A DNA stretch of 21,163 nucleotides, taken from assembly GCA_945890595.1 (NCBI GenBank), contig CAMDCQ010000010.1:1-21163 (forward strand), in the 5' to 3' direction. Under the pieces are notes generated by a model, which saw nothing but the letters and a program-made list of their open reading frames with translations, searched no databases and was not told the origin of the DNA. Shown piece after piece: positions 15,006 through 21,163 of the stretch. This DNA comes from Chitinophaga pinensis. Lineage in GTDB: Bacteria > Bacteroidota > Bacteroidia > NS11-12g > UBA9320. Both the position numbers and the translations under genes were made by a program. How positions within the stretch are numbered: position 1 is the first letter of the stretch; each line of letters begins with the position of its first letter.

Positions 15006-17317
15006 TGTCAAAAAACCTAGTTATAGTAGAGTCCCCCGCCAAAGCCAAAACCATAGAAAAATATTTAGGCAAAGATTTTACAGTTAAGTCTAGTTTTGGT
15101 CACATACGAGACCTAGCTAAGGGTGATGGAGCGATAGATATAGAAAAAGGCTATTTGCCAAATTATATTATATCTCCAGATAAAAAGAAAATAGTAGCCG
15201 AGCTAAAAAAATTAGCAAAGGAGTCTGATATGATATGGTTAGCATCGGACGAGGACCGCGAGGGAGAAGCTATTTCTTGGCATTTGTCAGAAGTGCTAAA
15301 TCTAAAGGCAAGCAATACAAAACGTATTGTATTTCATGAGATTACCAAAACGGCTATTTTAAACGCGATTGATAATCCAAGAATGATAGATGAAAATCTA
15401 GTCAATGCACAGCAAGCGCGTAGGGTTTTAGACAGATTAGTAGGGTTTCAATTATCTCCTGTGTTGTGGCGTAAAGTGAAGCCAAGTTTGAGCGCAGGAA
15501 GAGTACAAAGTGTGGCGGTTAGACTGATTGTCGAAAGAGAAAAAGAAATTTCAGCATTTACAACGTCTTCTGCGTTTAAAATACAGGGTGATTTTTTAGC
15601 ATCTAAGAAAAATATTAGAGCAGAACTTAGTAAAAGACCAGAGACGTTTGAAGAGGCTAATGCATTCCTAACCTCCTGCCAAGGAGCTACCTTTAAAGTA
15701 GGAGATGTTAAGGTACAACCAGGTAAACGTACCCCCGCTGCGCCGTTCACTACCTCAACCTTGCAGCAAGAAGCAAGTAGAAAATTAGGTTTCAATGTGT
15801 CAAAAACCATGTTGCTAGCCCAGCGATTGTATGAAAACGGACACATAACCTATATGAGAACAGATTCTGTAAATTTATCGGAATTTGCTTTGGCAAGTGC
15901 TAAAGATACTATTACGAAAGATTACGGTTCGGAATATAGCCATACCCGTAAATATGCTACTAAAAATGCCAGCGCTCAAGAAGCACACGAGGCAATAAGA
16001 CCTACGGATTTTAATGTAAGTGATGCCGGAGACGACGACGGTCAACATCGCTTGTACCAACTGATATGGAAACGTTCTATCGCTTCACAAATGACAGATG
16101 CGCAATTAGAGCGTACCACCATTGATATTGAAAATAATAAAAATGCTGACGTCTTTAAAGCCAAAGGTGAGGTAATCAAATTTGACGGTTTCTTGAAAGT
16201 TTATTTGGAAGGAACAGATGATGAAGACGATGATGAGCAAAGTGGATTGCTACCTAAAGTAACTGTAGGAGAAATTCTCCCAGTAGAAGAAATTACCGCT
16301 ACACAACGATACACAAGACCCGCACCACGGTATACGGAAGCAAGTTTGGTTAAAAGACTAGAAGAGCTAGGAATAGGTAGACCAAGTACGTATGCACCAA
16401 CTATCAGTACGGTACAAAAAAGGGGTTATGTGGTAAAGGATGATATCGAAGGCAAGACAAGAAAATATGAATTATTGTCGCTAAAAAATGATGTAATCAA
16501 GGTAGAAACGTTTTCTGAAAATTATGGTGCGGACAAGAATAAGATGCATCCAAGTGATATTGGGAAAGTAGTAACTGAGTTTCTTGTTGAGCATTTTGCA
16601 GATATTATGGATTACGGTTTTACCGCTTCCGTAGAAAAGGAATTTGATGAGATAGCCAATGGTGTCGTGAATTGGTCAAAAATGATCGATGATTTTTACA
16701 AGCCTTTTAGTAAGGAAGTAGAAAAAACCATGGAAACTGCCGAAAGAGCGACAGGTGAAAGAGCCTTAGGGGTTGATCCTAAATCAGGTAAACCGATAAT
16801 TGCACGAATAGGTAGATTTGGACCTATGGTGCAAATTGGTGAACAAGATGACGAAGAAAAGCCGCAATTTGCTAGCTTAAGCAAGGGGCAAAATATAGAT
16901 AGTATAACGCTGGATGAAGCGCTTGATTTATTCAAAATGCCAAGAGTTTTAGGAGATTTTGAAGAAAAAGTGGTAAAAGCAAATATTGGGCGATTTGGTC
17001 CTTATGTTCAGCATCTTAAAATGTTCGTTTCTATTCCAAAAGAAGATGATGTAATGGAAATAAACTTAGACAGGGCTATTGAGTTAATCCTTGCTAAAAG
17101 AGAATCAGACGCCAATAAACTAATCAAAATCTTCGAAGAAGATGCCAACGTCCAGATACTAAATGGAAGATGGGGCCCTTATATCAAATCAGGAAAAGAA
17201 AATTTTAAACTTCCCAAAGATTTGGAAGATCCTGCAAAACTTACCTTTGAAGAGGTTACTCATATTATGGCTAATCAGCCAGCCAAAGGGCGAAAACCAC
17301 CGGTAAAGAAAAAATAG
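15005..17317 (+). CDS. topA: DNA topoisomerase I (type IA)
   Basis: A 770-residue enzyme that relaxes negative supercoils through a 5'-phosphotyrosine intermediate. The Toprim domain opens the protein (NLVIVESPAKAKTIEKYLG, with E9) and contains SDEDREGEAISWHL (residues 81-94), whose acidic residues bind magnesium. The catalytic tyrosine is Y283 in HITYMRTDSVNLS. The C-terminal third carries repeated GRFGPMVQIG, GRFGPYVQHL and GRWGPYIKSG segments, which are topoisomerase C-terminal repeats, instead of the four-cysteine zinc ribbons of E. coli TopA; no CxxC pair is present. An acidic stretch occurs around residue 406. The ATG at 15005 shares its A with the stop codon of the upstream protease gene, giving TAATG. 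No terminator is seen after the stop. Confidence 0.96.
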   Translation: MSKNLVIVESPAKAKTIEKYLGKDFTVKSSFGHIRDLAKGDGAIDIEKGYLPNYIISPDKKKIVAELKKLAKESDMIWLASDEDREGEAISWHLSEVLNLKASNTKRIVFHEITKTAILNAIDNPRMIDENLVNAQQARRVLDRLVGFQLSPVLWRKVKPSLSAGRVQSVAVRLIVEREKEISAFTTSSAFKIQGDFLASKKNIRAELSKRPETFEEANAFLTSCQGATFKVGDVKVQPGKRTPAAPFTTSTLQQEASRKLGFNVSKTMLLAQRLYENGHITYMRTDSVNLSEFALASAKDTITKDYGSEYSHTRKYATKNASAQEAHEAIRPTDFNVSDAGDDDGQHRLYQLIWKRSIASQMTDAQLERTTIDIENNKNADVFKAKGEVIKFDGFLKVYLEGTDDEDDDEQSGLLPKVTVGEILPVEEITATQRYTRPAPRYTEASLVKRLEELGIGRPSTYAPTISTVQKRGYVVKDDIEGKTRKYELLSLKNDVIKVETFSENYGADKNKMHPSDIGKVVTEFLVEHFADIMDYGFTASVEKEFDEIANGVVNWSKMIDDFYKPFSKEVEKTMETAERATGERALGVDPKSGKPIIARIGRFGPMVQIGEQDDEEKPQFASLSKGQNIDSITLDEALDLFKMPRVLGDFEEKVVKANIGRFGPYVQHLKMFVSIPKEDDVMEINLDRAIELILAKRESDANKLIKIFEEDANVQILNGRWGPYIKSGKENFKLPKDLEDPAKLTFEEVTHIMANQPAKGRKPPVKKK

Positions 17318-17437
17318 AAGAATCGTAAGTAGCTTTTATAAACTATTTTTAAGTTAAACCGAAGCTCTGAGCAGGCGTTTAAAGCGTTTTTAGGCAACCC
17401 GTACACTATACTTTACACTACAGGTGTGGGGCCCATT

Positions 17438-17465
17438 TTGGTTTTCAGTTCGTTATTTATCTTTG
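17438..17465 (+). promoter_or_regulatory. Bacteroidota-type promoter of the SirB1-like gene
   Basis: TTG (17438-17440, part of TTTTG) is followed after 17 bases by TATCTTTG (17458-17465), an exact TAnnTTTG -7 box. The ATG of the next gene is 16 bases further on. Spacing and sequences fit the phylum consensus and make this the best promoter in the window. Confidence 0.55.
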
Positions 17466-17481
17466 ATTTGGTTTTAAGACG

Positions 17482-18390
17482 ATGAACGAGAAGGAATTTC
17501 AATCCATGCTGTATTTATTAGATGACTCTGATGAGCGTGTAGTAGAACACATAGAAAATCAAATAACACTGATGGGTATGGATGCGCTTCCTCTCCTAGA
17601 AAAATATTGGTCTGATGAACCAAACGTAATCGTGCAAGAACGAATGGTGTTGCTTATTAAAAAGATAAATCAGCAATCATTGTTACAATGCTTGCGTATT
17701 TGGGAAGCTACCGAAACCCAAGATTTACTCGAAGGCGTTCTCATTATTGATCAAATTGCAAATCCAAATCTGGACAGACAATTAATAGAAAATCAAATTG
17801 ATAAAATTAAACTGGATGCTTGGTTAGAACTAAATTATGATCTCACTTCATTTGAAAAGGTTAAAATTTTAAATCAAATTTTTTTCGATGTTCACGGCTT
17901 TAGCGGAGATACAGAGAGTTATCATAGCAGTAAGAATTCATTTATATCCTCTGTTTTAGAGCGCAAAAAAGGAAATCCTATCTCATTGTCAGTCCTATAC
18001 ATAATAGTGGCGCAGCGCCTTAATATTCCTATATATGGGGTTAATCTTCCTCAGCATTTTATTTTGGGATATGTAAATGAATTCGATTGGATGCCTTTGT
18101 TAAAGTTTAACGACGCTTCATCGCTGTTGGACGGCTCAGGCAGTGAAATTATGTTTTATATAAATCCATTTAATAAGGGCATTATTTTCAATAAGGATAA
18201 TATCATTCAGTTTTTGCAAAAACTCAAAATTGAGCCCAACGGTGAATACTTTAAAGCTTGCAGTAATAAAGATATTTTACTGCGTATTTTGAGAAACTTA
18301 GAAACTTCCTATGCTACTGAAAATAATACGAGCAAATTAGAATTGGTATCTCAGCTCGTTACTATTTTAGTAAGTAATAAAGAATTCTAG
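17482..18390 (+). CDS. SirB1/transglutaminase-like family protein
   Basis: A 302-residue soluble protein. Residues 1-100 are helical and HEAT-like. Residues 110-200 match the SirB1 N-terminal (transglutaminase-like) domain: SYHSSKNSFISSVLERKKG, then NPISLSVLYIIVAQRLNIPIYGVNLPQHFILGYV. The invariant pattern N-S-x-x-x-x-VLERRxGxPIxLSVLY and the late PxHF of this family are clear. Residues 200-302 are less conserved and may correspond to the tetratricopeptide-like tail of other members, here short. The cellular role of the family is poorly known; the E. coli homologue SirB1 is uncharacterised, and protease-like activity is not supported by the sequence. The gene has its own promoter upstream and a two-way terminator downstream. 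Confidence 0.85.
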   Translation: MNEKEFQSMLYLLDDSDERVVEHIENQITLMGMDALPLLEKYWSDEPNVIVQERMVLLIKKINQQSLLQCLRIWEATETQDLLEGVLIIDQIANPNLDRQLIENQIDKIKLDAWLELNYDLTSFEKVKILNQIFFDVHGFSGDTESYHSSKNSFISSVLERKKGNPISLSVLYIIVAQRLNIPIYGVNLPQHFILGYVNEFDWMPLLKFNDASSLLDGSGSEIMFYINPFNKGIIFNKDNIIQFLQKLKIEPNGEYFKACSNKDILLRILRNLETSYATENNTSKLELVSQLVTILVSNKEF

Positions 18391-18425
18391 CGTATCAAAA
18401 GAAAGTATACAACTAGATAAAACAA

Positions 18426-18453
18426 TAAAGGCTCTACCATCGTAGAGCCTTTA
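18426..18453. terminator. Bidirectional terminator between the SirB1-like gene and atpC
   Basis: TAAAGGCTCTAC (18426-18437), a CATC loop, and GTAGAGCCTTTA (18442-18453) form a perfect 12-bp stem. It lies between two convergent genes: 36 bases after the plus-strand stop and 26 bases beyond the minus-strand atpC stop. The flanks are T-rich on both strands, though neither has a long uninterrupted T tract. Confidence 0.8.
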
Positions 18454-18478
18454 CTTTATATAGACTGAGTAGCAGGCG

Positions 18479-18709
18479 TTATGCCAAAACTACCACTTTA
18501 TTGTTTAGTATTTCTACTATTCCACCGGTTACATCAAATGTTTCCTCGCCAGTGGTAGTACGAACCACTACTTTTCCTTTATCCAAACTGGATATAAGTG
18601 GAGCGTGATTAGCCAGTGCTTCAAAGGAGCCCCCACTGCCGGGCAATTTCACCGAAACCGCCTCGCCAGAGAATAGCACCTTGTCTGGTGTTATTACTTC
18701 TACGATCAT
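18479..18709 (-). CDS. atpC: F1Fo ATP synthase epsilon subunit (short form)
   Basis: A 76-residue protein made of the N-terminal beta-sandwich only: MIVEVITPDKVLFSGEAVSV, the loop FEALANHAPLISSL, and GGIVEILNNKVVVLA. The canonical epsilon subunit has about 130-140 residues, the rest being a two-helix C-terminal domain that can inhibit ATP hydrolysis. That domain is absent here and there is an immediate TAA, as is common in this phylum, although at 76 residues this is at the short end. The subunit belongs to the central stalk and contacts the c-ring. Its ATG shares one base with the atpD stop (TAATG), so the two are translationally coupled. The other ATP synthase genes are not nearby. Confidence 0.93.
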   Translation of the reverse strand: MIVEVITPDKVLFSGEAVSVKLPGSGGSFEALANHAPLISSLDKGKVVVRTTTGEETFDVTGGIVEILNNKVVVLA

Positions 18710-20214
18710 TATTCAGCGTCTTTTAGAAGTTTCTCTCCTTTTTCGATAGCCTCTTCGATGCCACCTACTAAGTTAAATGCAGCCTCTGGATATTGATCCA
18801 CTGCTCCATCCATGATCATATTAAATCCTTTGATGGTATCTTGTATATCAACTAGGCATCCTTTTAATCCTGTAAATTGCTCGGCCACGTGGAAAGGTTG
18901 AGATAAGAAACGTTGTACACGTCTAGCTCTAGAAACAACTAGTTTGTCTTCTTCACTTAACTCGTCCATACCTAAGATAGCAATGATGTCTTGAAGTTCT
19001 TTGTATCTCTGCAATAACTCTTTTACACGTTGAGCGGTGTTATAATGTTCTGCGCCTACTACATCAGGAGTAAGAATTCTAGAAGTAGAATCCAATGGAT
19101 CTACCGCAGGATAAATACCCAAAGAAGCTATCTGACGAGAAAGTACTGTGGTAGCGTCCAAGTGAGCAAATGTGGTTGCTGGAGCAGGGTCAGTTAAATC
19201 GTCGGCAGGTACATAAACTGCTTGTACAGATGTAATAGAACCTCTATTTGTAGAAGTAATACGCTCTTGCATTACACCCATTTCTGAAGCAAGTGTTGGC
19301 TGATAACCCACCGCTGATGGCATACGACCTAATAGCGCCGAAACCTCAGATCCTGCTTGTGTAAATCTAAAGATGTTATCTACGAAGAATAGAATATCTC
19401 TACCACCAGATTGCTCATCTCCATCACGGAAATACTCTGCGATAGAAAGTCCAGTTAAAGCCACACGAGCTCTTGCTCCTGGAGGCTCATTCATTTGTCC
19501 AAAAACAAGTGTCGCTTGAGATTCTGCTAGTTCTTTTTTATCTACTTTAGTTAAGTCCCATCCACCTTCTTCCATAGATTCAGTGAATTCTTTTCCGTAT
19601 TTGATTACGCCTGACTCAATCATCTCTCTAAGTAGGTCATTTCCTTCACGCGTACGCTCACCTACACCCGCAAACACAGATAGGCCAGAATATGCCTTCG
19701 CGATATTGTTAATTAACTCTTGTATAAGTACTGTTTTACCCACACCAGCACCACCGAACAAACCGATTTTACCACCTTTGGCATAAGGCTCAATAAGGTC
19801 AATTACTTTGATACCAGTAAACAATGGCTCTGCCGCTGTACTTAAGTTTTCATATTTTGGTGCTTCTTGGTGAATAGATCTTCCGTTAGTTCTATCCAAC
19901 TCATCTATACCATCTATCGCATCACCTACCACATTAAGAAGTCTTCCTTTTAAAGCTTCTCCTACGGGTACCATTATTGGGTTACCAGAGTCTGTTACGA
20001 TGGCACCTCTTACCAAACCTTCAGTAGAATCCATAGAGATCGCTCTTATAGTGTTTTGACCTAAGTGCGATTGAACCTCGAGAACTACTTTAGATCCGTC
20101 ATCTTTCATAACGGTTAGTGAGTTGTAGATTTTTGGAAGAGAAGATCCCTCTTGGTCGAACGCTACGTCCACCACTGGGCCTATGATTTGTGATATTTTT
20201 CCTGTGTTTGCCAT
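18709..20214 (-). CDS. atpD: F1Fo ATP synthase beta subunit
   Basis: A 501-residue catalytic subunit of the F1 head. The ATG at 20214 (MANTGKISQIIGPVVDVAF) is the true start: the longer frame to a TTG at 20247 runs into the promoter. The P-loop GLFGGAGVGKTV, the GERTREG catalytic glutamate region, the Walker B stretch ILFFVDNIFRF and PSAVGYQPTLASEMG are all present. An insertion of about 30 residues (ESMEEGGWDLTKVDKKELAE and adjoining residues) sits after the GERTREGNDL helix; such an insert is common in Bacteroidota beta subunits. The gene runs directly into atpC with a one-base overlap. It synthesises ATP at the inner membrane with the alpha subunit, which must be encoded elsewhere. Confidence 0.97.
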   Translation of the reverse strand: MANTGKISQIIGPVVDVAFDQEGSSLPKIYNSLTVMKDDGSKVVLEVQSHLGQNTIRAISMDSTEGLVRGAIVTDSGNPIMVPVGEALKGRLLNVVGDAIDGIDELDRTNGRSIHQEAPKYENLSTAAEPLFTGIKVIDLIEPYAKGGKIGLFGGAGVGKTVLIQELINNIAKAYSGLSVFAGVGERTREGNDLLREMIESGVIKYGKEFTESMEEGGWDLTKVDKKELAESQATLVFGQMNEPPGARARVALTGLSIAEYFRDGDEQSGGRDILFFVDNIFRFTQAGSEVSALLGRMPSAVGYQPTLASEMGVMQERITSTNRGSITSVQAVYVPADDLTDPAPATTFAHLDATTVLSRQIASLGIYPAVDPLDSTSRILTPDVVGAEHYNTAQRVKELLQRYKELQDIIAILGMDELSEEDKLVVSRARRVQRFLSQPFHVAEQFTGLKGCLVDIQDTIKGFNMIMDGAVDQYPEAAFNLVGGIEEAIEKGEKLLKDAE

Positions 20215-20244
20215 GTGTATTCGGCTATTTAATTTTAAGTACTG

Positions 20245-20252
20245 CAAATGTA
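20245..20252 (-). promoter_or_regulatory. Candidate -7 box of atpD-atpC
   Basis: On the minus strand TACATTTG matches TAnnTTTG exactly and ends 30 bases before the atpD ATG. No clear TTG lies at the -33 distance. The box also explains the spurious TTG frame extension of atpD. Confidence 0.42.
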
Positions 20253-20351
20253 CAATTTGCGACTATGTAGAGCTGTTCTAAATAAGGTTATTTTAGTGTT
20301 TTTTCTTATGCTTTTCTCAAACGAATTGGGAGCTTAGCTATCCAAAAAAGC

Positions 20352-21077
20352 TCAACTGGAATGTTTCGTTAATTTACTTTTATACATCTGCACTACGTTA
20401 TTTAAACCGTAATACAGTGCATCAGAAATAAGGGCGTGACCAATAGATACTTCCAAAATCTCTGGGATTTCGTGTACAAAATAGGCTAAGTTCTCTAAGT
20501 TTAAATCATGTCCTGCATTAAGACCTATGCCTAATTCGGTGGCCCGTTGTGCCGTTGCTTTGTAAGGTGCTATCGCTGCTATTTTATCGTGTGAAAAACC
20601 AGAAGCATATGCTTCGGTGTATAACTCAATGCGATCGGCACCGCACGCCAAAGCGGCCTCTACTTGCGATACTTCAGGGTCTAGAAAAACGGAAACACGA
20701 ATATTTTGCTCCTTAAATTGCTTGATAATCGGTGTTAGGTATTCTCTCTCTTTAATGCAATCCCATCCTGCATTACTCGTAATAGCGTCAGGCTTATCAG
20801 GAACCAATGTAACTTGATGGGGCTGTATGTTAAGCACCATTTCTATGAAGTCATCACTCGGATACCCTTCAATGTTATATTCCGTTTTAACTACTTTTTT
20901 TAAGTCATACGAATCTCTAAATGTAATATGTCTTTGGTCTGGTCTAGGATGCACCGTAATGCCTTCTGCACCAAAATTTTCAATGTCTATAGCCGCTTGT
21001 ACTACATTCGGGGTATTTCCTCCTCGTGCATTACGAATGGTTGCTATTTTATTAATATTAACGCTCAGTTTTGTCAT
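20352..21077 (-). CDS. pdxJ: Pyridoxine 5'-phosphate synthase
   Basis: A 241-residue cytoplasmic TIM-barrel enzyme that condenses 1-deoxyxylulose-5-phosphate and 3-amino-2-oxopropyl phosphate to pyridoxine phosphate in the DXP-dependent vitamin B6 pathway. VNINKIATIRNARGGN (residues 6-21), ITVHPRPDQRHI (40-51, with H43, R45 and H50), E70 in NIEGYP, E151 in RIELYTEAYASG, GLNAGHDLN (H190) and SIGHALISDAL (H214) match the conserved active-site positions. E. coli PdxJ is 243 residues, so the gene is complete. LVPDKPDAITSNAGWD replaces the VPEK motif of proteobacteria, which is usual in this phylum. It is on the same strand as atpD but separated by 137 bases that contain the atpD promoter candidate. 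Confidence 0.96.
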   Translation of the reverse strand: MTKLSVNINKIATIRNARGGNTPNVVQAAIDIENFGAEGITVHPRPDQRHITFRDSYDLKKVVKTEYNIEGYPSDDFIEMVLNIQPHQVTLVPDKPDAITSNAGWDCIKEREYLTPIIKQFKEQNIRVSVFLDPEVSQVEAALACGADRIELYTEAYASGFSHDKIAAIAPYKATAQRATELGIGLNAGHDLNLENLAYFVHEIPEILEVSIGHALISDALYYGLNNVVQMYKSKLTKHSS

Positions 21078-21153
21078 GGTATAAGGTATCTTATTTGCAG
21101 GGTGAATGTTTGTTTTATATTACTGTTTATCTCATCTAGTCCAGATCCGGTTG

Positions 21154-21161
21154 CAAAATTA
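21154..21161 (-). promoter_or_regulatory. Candidate -7 box upstream of pdxJ
   Basis: On the minus strand TAATTTTG fits TAnnTTTG and lies 77 bases before the pdxJ ATG. The -33 position falls beyond the window edge, so it cannot be judged. Confidence 0.25.
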
Positions 21162-21163
21162 TC

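Noticed and set aside
20215..20247. N-terminal extension of atpD to a TTG at 20247
   Set aside because: The extra residues do not resemble beta subunits and cover the likely -7 box; MANTGKI at 20214 is the conserved start.
1..21163. CRISPR arrays, tRNA/rRNA genes, insertion sequences, prophage or defence islands
   Set aside because: No regularly spaced repeats, tRNA-like structures, transposase motifs or phage genes were seen on either strand.

Overview
The window reads as a chromosomal housekeeping segment of a Bacteroidota bacterium, most likely of the Flavobacteriia/Cytophagia side. The evidence is a secreted metalloprotease with a type IX secretion (T9SS) C-terminal sorting domain, near-absent Shine-Dalgarno sequences, several TAnnTTTG -7 boxes typical of the phylum, a small F1 epsilon subunit encoded right behind atpD and away from the other ATP synthase genes, and a low-GC, densely packed layout. 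No rRNA, tRNA, CRISPR array, insertion sequence, prophage or recognisable defence locus was found.

Layout. 1-3.6 kb (minus strand): a TerC/Alx-type membrane protein and a Kup potassium transporter, separated by a 390-base non-coding stretch carrying a short REP-like remnant; a perfect inverted repeat lies in the kup leader. 3.5-4.6 kb (minus): a bifunctional phosphoglucose/phosphomannose isomerase with a clear terminator, divergent from an RluD-type pseudouridine synthase (4.7-5.7 kb, plus). The synthase's 3' end overlaps a convergent membrane-anchored DUF4340 protein. 7.0-10.3 kb (plus): an aroB-aroA-aroC cluster covering shikimate pathway steps 2, 6 and 7. aroA overlaps aroB by ATGA; aroB and aroC both appear to start at TTG, and aroB seems to have lost its original ATG through a one-base change in an A run. 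10.4-12.8 kb (plus): an alpha/beta hydrolase and a glutamate/aspartate-type cation symporter. 12.9-17.3 kb (plus): an M43 metalloprotease with PKD and T9SS domains whose stop codon overlaps the start of topA by one base. 17.5-18.4 kb (plus): a SirB1/transglutaminase-like protein with a good promoter. 18.5-21.1 kb (minus): atpC, atpD and pdxJ.

No obviously new multi-gene system is present. The points most worth a second look are the damaged or recoded 5' end of aroB, the hairpin in the kup leader, the unusual protease-topA coupling, the atypical AroC signature (VTAGW where ETAxR is usual), and the very short epsilon subunit that lacks the inhibitory helical domain.
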